Under the pieces are notes generated by a model, which was not told the DNA's origin, did no database searches, and saw only the letters and a list, made by a program, of their open reading frames with translations. A stretch of 64,000 bases of DNA, from positions 15,848,393 to 15,912,392 of the forward strand of contig NC_049979.1 in assembly GCF_000003815.2 (NCBI RefSeq), in the 5' to 3' direction. Made by a program: the position numbers and the translations under genes. The DNA is from Branchiostoma floridae (taxonomy: Eukaryota; Chordata; Leptocardii; Amphioxiformes; Branchiostomatidae). Positions within the stretch are counted from its first letter, which is position 1; each line of letters opens with the position of its first letter. Below, piece by piece: positions 53,500 through 64,000 of this stretch.

Positions 53500-55879
53500 T
53501 CCATAGATTATGTAATTGTTCTCATTTTTAATCGCAATGTATCCGTGCCGTAAGGCACAAAATACACACGTCTCACAGATTTACCCTCCGTAATCAAATT
53601 CTTCTCGATCACTTTGATGTTAATAACCGCTCGTCTGTATGGCCTAAATGCTTCTAACGCTCAAGCTAGACCATGTACTGTTATCAGCAAAAATGTGGTG
53701 CTATTTTGATAGATCATGATATTTCAGCACCTTAGATTTGTAAATGTATGAATTTGTGTAGATCTCATTAGTTGTTTAAACCATTATGACACTTCATTCG
53801 CGACATGTTATATGTGATGCTTATGTCCGAACCTGAAGAGGTAAACGGAAATGTCACGAATCACCTCCTGTTGTTTGGTTACTGCACCTAACTCCATATG
53901 TATGTATTGATGCATGAAAATAAAGCTACAAGCTAAAATTTGTGTTTAACATACCTCATGAATCATCGCTGACCACCACATTGCAACGTTTGATATTGTA
54001 ATATTTGTATAATCAATGTATTTTGTACTTTGTATAATCCCCACAGTTAATGCCACCAGGTACCTCACGTTCCCGAAGCCTGGTCTCGATATTCGATGTA
54101 CTCTCATTTTGGTTTGCTGAAATTCTATCATATAAGGACTCTAATGACGTTTTCCAAACAATTTTCGATTAGAAAAATCAAACTGTCGAGAATTTCAAGA
54201 AGCCTTCATCCAATCTAAGAACTGATCGACAAAAAGGGGAAGGTTTCATACATTCAATTTGTTTCTGCGTACCAAGTCCATGGTCATCACTGACTCCCAA
54301 CTGCCTGGCGTGTTACAGCCTTCATCTGCAATTTACAGTTCCATTCATTTTGTCATTAGCACGTCACAAATACGCTACTTTAGGAAGATGTTGACGTTTG
54401 ATACCTGACTTTTCTTATAACCTCGAATCGTTTATATGTAATGAAGGTTGCTATCACAATGGGAGTCTCTCGTACAACTTTCCAGATGCGATTAGCGTCA
54501 AACGTTTAGCTAGTAGATTTATTTTATGCATTAATACTGGGTAGACGGACATTCGCTGAAGTGTTAAAACTCATGATCTTTTTAAGCGTTCTCAATTTCA
54601 GACAATCAGACTGATAATTAACTCATTAATCAACGGCCATTGTTTGCAGAAAAGATATTTGACGTAGTGTCTATTGGGGAATTACTGACTGTTTGTTACC
54701 GCACGTGTTGTTATGTAAAGAGTGAGACGACCGAAGCGGAGATTTGCATAAATGGACCGGAAACTTTCTACGCTAACAGTCGTCTGTAGAAAAAGAAAAA
54801 AAGGTCGTCTGTACAGGCGGTCGTTGACTTAGGAAAGTCAAACGACTGAATTAGGAACAGTAACCATGCATGTGTGGATTTCTCTTAAATGCTATCCGAG
54901 ATTTGCCCAAAGCGTATTTCTATTAGAGGGCGATTGCTGAGTGACCTTTGAACGACCAAGATTGGCTTGAGTGCCACTTTTTTTAATGTGATGCACGATG
55001 CAAAGGCTTGATTCAAAACACAGCAGGACACACCGAAAACGTCGGAATTCTCGTTCTTTGTATATGTAATGGAATCTGTTAAACTATCAAATATTTGGTC
55101 ACTCAGCTGTCGCAGCCTATGCTGGAAAGGGCGTGAGACACGGCACGTCTCATCGAGACACTCTTTGCTCACCCGGCGTGGTTTTCATGATAAAAGACGC
55201 GAGTGTAAAGGCATCCTAAAATGCCAATACTAACTCTTCAGACTCATTGAAAAGTGCTGTTTTCATTCCTCACGGTCGGTGGGGCACTGACGTTGTTTAC
55301 ACATTGCTAACCTTGAGTGCATGCATCTGTGTCTTCTAGGTCGGACAGTAAGCCTAGATCTAGATTTTTGTACTACAGGCCGATGACCAAGTCGATTTCG
55401 TAAGAGAGTGACCTTTTTGTAGGCCAATAGCCTTGAGGCTGAATTCAGCTAGGGTGTGGCAGCACATATGGGCCCATGCAATTACAACAACTTCCTTGTC
55501 CCGTAAGCAATGTACTGTGATGCTTTCATAATCAAAGACTTCACCTGCCTATTGACTGTGAGTGTCTTTGGGTGCTGTCTACAAATAGCACCACTGTAAC
55601 TTTCCAGAGATGTTTGTTTGTTTGTTTGGTTGGTTGGTTGTTCGGTCGGTCGTTTTTTTTTTTTTGTCATTGCGTAGCCACGTAGCAAAGGGTGTTTGGC
55701 TCAAATTCCAGGTCCTGTGTCCGAGTCCCCTGATATGCTCCGACGTTGAGATGTCTTGGGAAATGGGAATTTCCTCACTTCGCTCAGATGAACATACTAC
55801 TAAGTATCGCTTTGGTTCTGGATGCCCCTTGGATAGGACATTTTTGAGAGAGCCACCCAGCGACGCAAAATCCCTTAGT
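53500..55879. other. Intergenic, no gene seen
   Basis: 3' flank of Patched-like copy 3 and AT-rich DNA. It includes a TTTG/GGTT low-complexity run with a poly-T stretch at 55612-55668. No conserved frame recognised. Confidence 0.4.
53919..53924 (+). terminator. Possible poly(A) signal of Patched-like copy 3
   Basis: AATAAA about 420 bp after the stop codon, on the coding strand. Supported by position only. Confidence 0.35.
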
Positions 55880-56283
55880 TCGCTAGATGGCATTCAAAGA
55901 AGGGCAGTCAAGATAATAAACCTACCTCAAGACTCATTGGACAGTATCCAGATCCAGCCGTTAGAACAGCGGAGAAATGTTGGGGCCCTATCACTTCTAC
56001 ACCGGATGTACCACCGAGACGTACCACCACTACTGAACGACCTACTACCTGAGCCCTACGTACACCGCCGAGAAACACGTCTGTCAACATCCCAACACAG
56101 TGCAGCCCTAGAACCTGTCAAGTCAACCTCCTCCTGTCACAGAAGAACCTTTCTTCCTGCTACCGTAAAGCTATGGAACTGCCTCCCACAAGACATTATT
56201 GTAGATACTAGAGACTTACAGAACTTCAAACGAAAAGTAAATGCCCACCTCACCGCTACTCGCCAGCGTGCTGTATTGTAATA
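55880..56283 (+). mobile_element. Non-LTR retrotransposon C-terminal fragment
   Basis: The frame from about 55880 to the stop at 56281-56283 encodes a segment typical of the far C-terminal region of animal LINE reverse-transcriptase proteins: LDGIQRRAVKIINLP, LEQRRNVGALSLLHRMYHRD, RRETRLSTSQHSAALEPV and FLPATVKLWNCLP. The catalytic RT core is absent, so this is a heavily 5'-truncated copy. It belongs to a different family from the fragment at 31430. Confidence 0.75.
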
Positions 56284-57119
56284 ATGTTATTAAGTTCAGC
56301 ACAGCTGCTAATGATGGGGTGTAGTCACAGCATAGATAAAAAAAAGAGCCCAACACTCCTTCCCGGTGTGAGTGGATCAGTTAAATCTGTCCGGATATAA
56401 GTCTTCGGTACAAACCTGGTGCGTTACGCCATAAAACGTTTTACCGGCTAAGCAATGCAAACATATGCACATACATACCACATGTATGTATCCATCCACT
56501 GTTATGTTGCTAGTATGTAAAACCCTGAAACATGTTATACACCTTTCTTTCGTATCATGTAAATTATAATTAGAATGGTGCTTGTAAAGATACAGGACAA
56601 GCATCCAATTTCCGGAGACAGAAACAAGACGCCCTGTGAAAGTTCCTATTATTGTGGTAGACGAAATATCTTGAGAGCATTTCTGTATTTTGCAGTTGTC
56701 AGTTTTACGTCTGGATTCAAATATGGATCGATTTCTTTCTTTGGGAAGTCTACTATTTTTCTCTTCTTCTTAAAGCCACGCTTACGGCTTGTGCGCAATA
56801 ACTATGGTTGGATATACTAGTAGTAAGCGAAGCAGCTGAAATAGAATTTAGTTCGTATTGACAAAGGAACAGGTCAGCTTTTTCTGTCGGCACGGCTCAT
56901 ATGGAATCAACTGAAGAGCTGTTGTTATATTTATTTTAGGGCGTGGCCACATGGGTGTGGCAGCATATTTGCTGTTTTCCTAGCGATCACTGCTATTTGG
57001 GCATGTGTTTGTACAGCTATTTACCATGACATAACAGGTGTCCGCCAGCACCTTCGCTCGTTTTCGGCACCGTGTGAACGGCAAACAGCTCTGGACAGGA
57101 GAGAGCTGCGGGCGACCTA
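56284..57119. other. Intergenic, no gene seen
   Basis: No recognised coding or repeat structure. It lies upstream of the tandem duplication and Patched-like copy 2. Confidence 0.35.
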
Positions 57120-57467
57120 AATACGGTGAAGAGGTTGAAGATTAAGAATGACAAACCACACGGGGCCAACTCGGTTATGCTCTATTTCACATCGAGGCAC
57201 CTCTGGAAAGAAGAATACTTGATATCCGTCTTCTGTAAGCGGCCCCAGAAGACCAGAAGACACACGTGGCGCATGCGTCCGTTTATGCCCTAAATGCGGT
57301 GAAGAGGTTGAAGATTAAGAATGACAAACCACATGGGGCCAACTCGGTTATGCTCTATTTCACATCAATGAGGCACCTCTGGAAAGAAGAATACTTGATA
57401 TCCGTCTTTTGTAAGCGGCCCCAGAAGACCAGACGACACTCATGGCGCATGCGTCCGTTTATCTCCA
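57119..57467. repeat. 173-bp tandem duplication upstream of Patched-like copy 2
   Basis: Two head-to-tail copies with period 173 bp and only a handful of differences, starting GCGGTGAAGAGGTTGAAG (57124 and 57297) and ending GCGCATGCGTCCGTTTAT. The end of the second copy lies about 125 bp before the start codon at 57593, so it probably sits in the promoter or 5' UTR. Confidence 0.85.
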
Positions 57468-57592
57468 GGGCAAAGGTCACAGATTTCGACCCAGCACCTG
57501 AAAATCCAGAACATGAGGATTTATGTTAATATCTTCCCACTGTCTCACCTGGACATGGTGTGACTATATCAGCAAGCCGTGAGCGGTGAAAC

Positions 57593-60500
57593 ATGGCTTA
57601 CGACTGCATCGCAAGGCGAATAAGTCGTCTGTTTGCCCTGTATGGAGGCTTCCTGGCACGACATCCCCTCCCATTCCTTGTTCTTCCCGTTATGCTAGCA
57701 GCTGGTCTTGGAGCGGGAATGTATTTCCTTGAGTCAGAGTCATCTGTGGAAGGATTGTACACACCTGATAATGGACAGGGGAAGACAGAGCGCGCTGTTG
57801 TCCGAGTACACTTCCCTGTCAATGACTCTAATGATTTCCAGGCTTCCAGACTGGTAACATTCGGCAGATCGGCCAGCGTCATTGTGACGAGTAAAGGACA
57901 CGACATTCTGAGTTTAGCGGTGCTGTCAGAGATCCATTCTGTCTACCGTAACATTACCGGGATATCGTTAGAAATGTCTGGGACAAACTACACATTTGAG
58001 GACTTGTGTGCCATGTGGCAATCTCAGTGTGTAGTCGATGGGTACCACCTTCTTAACTTCACATTGGAGAAGGATGAAAACACGACCATTGGTTACCCCT
58101 GGACAAATCTACCTGATGGGGCTCGACTCTTCAGCGGAGCCACCCTGGGAGGGGTAACTCTAGGGCCAAGAGCGGACGACGTCAGCACCGCTGCCGCCTT
58201 CAAACTGACCTTCTACCTACGCAGCGGAAATTCCGAAGATGATAAATTGAGTGAGGAATGGGAAAAGGCCTTTTTGTCCTACATGGGCAATTTTGAATCG
58301 GACATTATCGACGTTTCCCGAACCTCGTCCCAGTCTCTCGAGGAGGAACTGTCCGCCCTGACGGCCCGCATCATCCCGCGTTTTTCCATCACCTTCACGG
58401 TCCTCATCACCTTCTCCATCCTCTCCTGCATGATGCTGGACATGGTCCGCACCAAGCCGTGGCTGGGCATGCTCGGCGTCCTGTCCGCAGGCATGGCGGT
58501 GGTGTCCTCCATGGGGCTGTGTCTGTACTGTGGGGTCACATTCACCAGCGTGGTGGCCTCCATGCCGTTCCTCATCGTAGGTGAGTGAGATTTATGCTAG
58601 CTTTATAACCCAACGGGTCAAGGCAAAGTGTTATCTAGCAATTTAATTGACTATCCCACTTTGAGGCATTACCCGCCGTAACTAGTCAATATGCATTGCA
58701 CATTTTATTTATGTTATATATTTTGCATATGACACACGAGCATGACTGGAGATAACCCAGTGTATATCTGACTCTCATCTAACTGCCCGAGTCATACCTG
58801 TATCTTCAGCACTGGAAATGCTTGCTTGACATCAGTAGAGGGTCAGTAGTTCCCGAATATGGGGAAAAACTAATTATCCACTAAGCAGGATTTCAGTTTT
58901 TTGTGTATTGTAAACCGTCTACTTGACCATACAGGGATCGGTGTGGACGACATGTTCATCATGCTGGCGGCCTGGAGGAAGACCCATCCCGGAGGCAGCG
59001 TGGAGGAGCGGATGGGAGAGACGTACGCGGAGGCTGCGGTCTCCATCACCATAACAACCGTCACGGACGGGCTGGCCTTCGGGATCGGCGCCATTACGGT
59101 GTTCCCGGCCATCCGCGTTTTCTGCATCTACACCGGGGTAGCTGTGCTTTTTGATTACTTCTTTCAAATAACCTTCTTCGGAGCCTGCATGGTATATGTA
59201 GGTCGCCGTGAGAAAGGCAACCGCCACGCAGCTACCTGCATGCCGGTGGCTACTCCTCACGAGGTCGAAGATAGGTCGGGTTGCTATCGCCTGTTCTGCA
59301 CAGGTAACACCATGGCGGGAGTTAACGAGAGGGGGGAATTCTCGGGTAGTGACCATGCTGTCATGACCTTTTTCAAACATTATTTTGGACATTTTATAAC
59401 CAAAACATGGGTAAAGGTTGTGGTCATGTTAGTGTTTGCTGGGTACCTGGGTTGTGCCATATGGGGATGCCTGCAGGCAAGAGAGGGCATCCGTCTGAGT
59501 AACCTTGCTGCTGATGACTCCTATGTAGTGAGTTACAACAACAAAGATGATCAGCATTTTACGACCTATGGTGCCAAAATTTCGGTTATCTTCACTGATG
59601 AGCTAGAATATTGGGAGGCCACCGTTCAAGGCCAAGTTGAAAATGCTCTAAGCCGGTTTGAGGTGACAGACTTTACTGCGGGGAAAAATGAATCAGAATC
59701 TTGGCTACGCGATTACCTTGATTTCATTGATCAGTTCTCAGGTATCATTCCAGGTCTGAATGCCTCAAGCAAAGAACCATTCATTACAAATCTCAGGCAC
59801 CATTTTCTCACAATTCCTCGATTCAAACGGTATGAGCTCGACATCGAGTTCAACGACAACAAAAGCGAAATTCTCGCTTCTCGTTTCCTGGTTCAAACGA
59901 AAGAAATTTCAAGTTCTGTCCGTGAAAAGGATTTGGTTATCAAGATGAGAGAACTTGCTGATCAGAGCCCTTTCCAGACCACGGTTTACCACCCTAGCTT
60001 TATTTTCTATGATCAGTACATCGCCATCCTTCCCAACACCCTGCAGAACCTGGGTATCGCCACAGCCACCATGTTCGTGGTAGCCCTTGTCCTTGTGCCC
60101 CACCCCGTCTGCTCCATCTGGGTGACCCTGTCCATCGCGTCCATCTGCACGGGGGTGGTGGGGTACATGACCTTCTGGGACGTCAATCTAGACGCCATTT
60201 CCATGATCAACATCATAATGTGTATCGGCTTTTCTGTCGACTTCTCTGCTCACGTCACTTATGCCTACGTGTCCTGTAAAGAAGACAGTAGCAATGCTCG
60301 AGCGGTGTTCGCCCTGTATAGCTTAGGCATGCCCATTCTGCAAGGTGCCCTGTCCACAATATTGGGTGTGGCAGCTTTGTCCACTGCTCCCTCCTACATC
60401 TTCCGCACATTTTTTAAAACCATGTTCCTGGTCATTCTGCTGGGCGCATTTCACGGGCTAGTTATCCTTCCCGTAGTGCTGACCTTCTTAGGACAAGATG

Positions 60501-60703
60501 TGTGTGGAAACAAGCGCAGGTATTCCATAGACAACAAAATGCCAACTTGCCAGAATGGTTTAAAGGAACAAACTGGCCAACTGGAAACGCAGCGGAAGGG
60601 CGGTGAGGTGGAACTCGCGAATTATCAGTGCAGAAGTGGAGATCCTAAACGCCTACCTTCAGAGTGTCAACATACCAACCCTGCATTTGAATTGGACAGC
60701 TAA
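57593..60703 (+). CDS. Patched domain-containing protein 3-like (copy 2), two exons
   Basis: Intact Patched/RND-type membrane protein of 918 residues. Exon 1 is 57593-58580 and exon 2 is 58935-60703, with a 354-bp phase-1 GT-AG intron at the same codon as in copy 1. TM1 lies near residues 27-46 (PLPFLVLPVMLAAGLGAG). The first ectodomain is followed by the sterol-sensing-type block (SITFTVLITFSILSCMML). GIGVDD at residues 330-335 marks TM4. After the second ectodomain come TM7-12 with GFSVDFSAHV. The tail is about 60 residues, shorter than in copy 1 and unrelated to it. Ectodomains have diverged from copy 1, whereas several membrane blocks are almost identical even at silent sites. A poly(A) signal AATAAA lies at 60966-60971. 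Predicted role: lipid or sterol transport or sensing; ligand unknown. Confidence 0.92.
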
Positions 60704-60965
60704 TAAAAGACGAACACATACTAACAGCGAGGACATGTAAACCATACCGAACCGAACCAGAGAAACACTGTTCATATTATTCTAAGTGCGTAATTGTGGA
60801 ATACATTTTCATTTTACCTTGGGTATTCGCTGCATTTGCCTTATCACTGGTATACATATGATGCACACATGATTTACCAAATCCATCTGAATGATAAAAT
60901 GCTGACTGGTCTGCACCTGCCATCCTCAGCATGTATTATAGTATGTATTCCCTGTTAAAATTTTC

Positions 60966-60971
60966 AATAAA
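60966..60971 (+). terminator. Poly(A) signal of Patched-like copy 2
   Basis: AATAAA followed by an A run, 263 bp after the stop codon. It is the first canonical signal downstream of the gene. Confidence 0.5.
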
Positions 60972-63370
60972 AAAACTCTTGCATGCAAATTTGTTTTGTC
61001 TTGTGTTTCTTAAGTGGACAGTCACTGAATAAGGCAAGAACTTCTACATACGTGTTCTATCATCAGCTCTATCGGTATTATAGATATAGATGGAGGAAGA
61101 GAGAGAGAGGAGGGAGGGCTGGGCGTTTCTTAAACTTTCCTACTCCAGCTGTCGTGAAGCAGCAGCGACGATATTTGGCCGTCGCCTTTCTCAAAGCGGT
61201 CTCTAGCGGTCAACAGAAATATAACAGATCACCTGCTCGAAATGAGACGTCATCAAAATGGCATCCCCACGTCATCAGAATGGTATCTCCCAATAGTACT
61301 TTGCGTGTGTGAGGTGCAACAGTACTGCATGAATGTGATTGGGCTACGGATCTCCGCTAAATCCAGATATATGTTACCAACGTTACCATGATAGATTTTC
61401 AACCATATAGATATAGATATAGATATGGATTCGAAAACTGTTTATTTGCCCTTATTATAAAGTAACTTTCCTCATGCAGCCGCATCCGAACGTACATGTA
61501 ACGTTATGTTTCTTTCAGTTAGGAATTGTCTGAAAGGGCGTATATATACCACTGTATGGCTCTGATACTGAGTTGTATGTTGCTCCCTGACCGGCACTAA
61601 CCAGGGACATTGACATTTTTTACCAGATCGGCCTATCCGGCATGCAACGAAAAAGGTGTGTGTGTGTATCTGATACCATGGCAATATTGAGCGATCAGAC
61701 AGACATTGATTTCAACAGTATGACGCACGTGGAAAATACGTGCGACGAATATATCATATGATCAAATAAAGAGTCAAAATGAAACCTTGATCAGATTTTA
61801 TTCCATTATCAGTTTTATATGCCGACGCGTATTATGTTGAAGGATGGGGATTAAGTATTACAATTGAGTTTTATAGATGTCACTATTACTATTACCTAAA
61901 TAATCAGGTTGTAAAATGTAACATACATTTTGTTTCGTCTGTAACTATCAGGTTAATTACTCTCCCTTTAAACCCGTCTTTGTACAGAAAGTAATAAAAA
62001 AAACTAAATAAGATAAGAATTCGAAACTTTGGTGTTCATACGGAAAGCCCTACTCGCATTTTTTCATGAAATAATTCTTCACCCGAGCCCTATCAAAAAA
62101 TGCGTAGTATGCAGGAGTTGGTGATTACCTCAAATGTTCAGCCATTACCAGGGGTTTGTTTGTATGAACCGGTAAAATTCTTCGTGGCATAACCCACCCG
62201 CTTCAGTACAAACTGTATTTGATCCACTCAAACAGAGAAGGACCCATGCTCTTTAAATGTTCTTGAGGCATGACTCTCATCAAACAAGGGAATGTCCGTA
62301 ACCGCACTGCGATACTCATTTTTACCTCGGCGAAGTGAGGATATTTTGGTTACACACTAAATGATACATTAAAGTTGTTTTGAGGTAGCATCCAAAGTCT
62401 TGACATGTCTAATTTCACTTCACTCGCTATAGCAGCCATGCCCGTGGTGATCCACAACATGCTAGTTGTGTTATACATCTCTATCTAAATGTGATGTTAC
62501 ATATTATGCTAGCTTAGAATAAATCACAAACTAGTAAACCTATTACAGCGACACAAATTATCTTTCAACATTTAAGTTGGCAAGATTAACATTAAAACTA
62601 GAGTTCGGGGACCTCATACCTCCATGAAATATTTATTGCTTTTTTGTGGATGGTATGTATGTTTATAGTCGGTTGTATTTGAGAGTAATGGTTATAAATG
62701 TTATGGGAAAGTAGTGGTGTATTTATTTAATGACACAGAGGATGTCCATCTGATTAGTAATTATTAAAATGTGACACTTAATTGTGTAATGTGCGTTTAA
62801 GAGGTCGACGGCATATGGTAGCGTGGTGTTCCTTAAGCTTGATGTTTGGCATTTAAACTGTCTAAGGTTGTCAGCATTATTGAGGTTCGACTATGTGCCT
62901 CAGAGCGGTGTGGTGGGAGGAAGTTGGGAAACTCAGAAAGAAGAAGGGATGTGGCCAACTTTAGTCAGATGGTGATTTGATTTTCCACCAATATGTCATA
63001 ACATCAGCTGTTCACACGGTACAAAAATGAGATGCACACTTTCCTCTGATAGCCCTACATCAACTGTAAGATGAATACTTGGCGCCAACCCCGTCTGCTA
63101 AAAAACAAGTACCATTGGCTACGAAAGAGACAACTAACAACTGTCCCTTATCGTAACGAAATCAGAACATCTGTATCGCCCATAAAACTTCTGACACCCA
63201 ACCCATCTAAGATGAGAGGACCTAATGGCATTTTAATCACCATGTCACTCAAATCAGCAGTACAGTATGTGAGACATCCATACCTGTTAAGCATTACCGT
63301 TAAATGTACCTCAACTTCTTACAATTATACTTACGCTTCACATCTCCATGATATCCTAAGCAGACATAAA
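60972..63370. other. Intergenic, no gene seen
   Basis: AT-rich DNA. Minor features are a GA-rich patch at 61096-61122, an (ATAGAT)n run at about 61407-61430, and the interspersed-repeat edge GACCTCATACCTCCATGAAA at 62610-62630. No conserved coding frame. Confidence 0.4.
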
Positions 63371-64000
63371 TAAAACTAATTATCATATTAAAAAAACTCG
63401 GGGTTCCCCAAACAGCTGTCATACAAATCACCTCACTATCTGCTTGGAGCTAAACCCATTAACAAACACTTAAAGCACGATGCCTGTTCCAATATATCGC
63501 AGATATATGGGGGATTTCTGATATCATTACATCGGTTATAACGACGGATACGGCGCCCCAAATCACATCGATTCGAGCTCATCACAGCCCACCAACACAA
63601 CAAGTATGAAACCAATCCATCCAGCCGTTCTTGAGTAATCTTGTACACAGACAGAGACACATAACAGAAAATATAACCTCCATGACATTTCATGGAGGTA
63701 ACTACTGTGCCAACTGTTACAAATATTTCAAACAGTCCTAAGCAGACATAAATAAAACTACTGGGGGTTCCCCAAACAGCTGTCACCTCACCATCTGCTT
63801 GCAGCTAAGCCCATTAACAAACACATACAGCACGATGCCTGTACCAATATATCTCAAATATAGGGGTGATTTCTGATATTATTACATCGATAATAAGGAC
63901 AGATACGGCTCCCAAGATCTCATCGATTCGAGCTTTCATCACACCCCACCAACACAACAAGTATGAAACCAATCCATCCAGCCGTTCTTGAGTAATCATC
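63370..64000. repeat. Tandemly duplicated interspersed repeat at window end
   Basis: Two related copies about 360 bp apart (63370-63730 and 63740-64000, the second cut by the window). Shared blocks are GTTCCCCAAACAGCTGTCA, AAGTATGAAACCAATCCATC and CAGCCGTTCTTGAGTAATC. A small hairpin CTCCATGACATTTCATGGAG lies at 63679-63699. The frames within are repeat-derived and not a supported gene. Confidence 0.75.

Noticed and set aside
55610-55880. Upstream part of the 223-residue frame
   Set aside because: Starts in TTTG/poly-T low-complexity DNA; only the part after about 55880 resembles a retrotransposon protein.
63436-63999. Similar minus-strand frames of 116 and 61 codons
   Set aside because: Both are translations of the same duplicated repeat.

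Overview
The window looks like nuclear DNA of an invertebrate chordate, most likely an amphioxus (Branchiostoma). The reasons are multi-exon genes with GT-AG introns, animal gene families (ARF GTPase, Patched-domain proteins, calmodulin-like EF-hand protein), a very large animal type I polyketide synthase (PKS), LINE fragments, and a dense load of palindromic, tandem and miniature-transposon repeats. The species is inferred from style and was not checked against any database.

Layout. 1-1703 (+): 3' part of an ARF-family GTPase. 3629-7964 (-): two-exon Patched-domain (PTCHD3-like) membrane protein, copy 1. 7965-12372: non-coding with a CA-rich tract. 12373-13521 (+): single-exon gene of unknown function. 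14901-16324 (-): calmodulin-like protein with four EF-hands. 18813-45803 or 49640 (-): six-exon PKS whose coding parts join in phase to 3,113 residues: KS-AT-DH-(pseudo-KR/pseudo-ER)-KR-ACP-TE-condensation domain-PH-like domain. Its first coding exon exists twice (45557-45803 and 49394-49640). Its first intron (15.7 or 19.6 kb) holds a LINE fragment, a CTTT microsatellite, a multi-kilobase imperfect palindrome and a higher-order tandem array. 50492-53499 (+): diverged third Patched-domain copy with two compensating frameshifts. 55880-56283 (+): another LINE fragment. 57593-60703 (+): intact Patched-domain copy 2. 60704-64000: non-coding, ending in a tandemly duplicated repeat.

How the genes may work together. 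The PKS has intact KS, AT, DH, KR, ACP and TE catalytic motifs and a degenerate enoylreductase. It should make a partly reduced acyl chain with retained double bonds. A condensation-type acyltransferase domain placed after the thioesterase, and a PH-like domain encoded by two extra exons, are unusual and are the main discovery candidates. Three Patched/RND-type membrane proteins flank the PKS. This resembles bacterial loci that pair a lipid PKS, a condensation-fold acyltransferase and an RND exporter, but a functional link here is only a hypothesis.

The two intact Patched copies are nearly identical at nucleotide level in membrane-segment blocks and strongly diverged elsewhere, which suggests gene conversion. 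All exon joins were derived by hand from reading frame and splice-site consensus; no transcript evidence was available.
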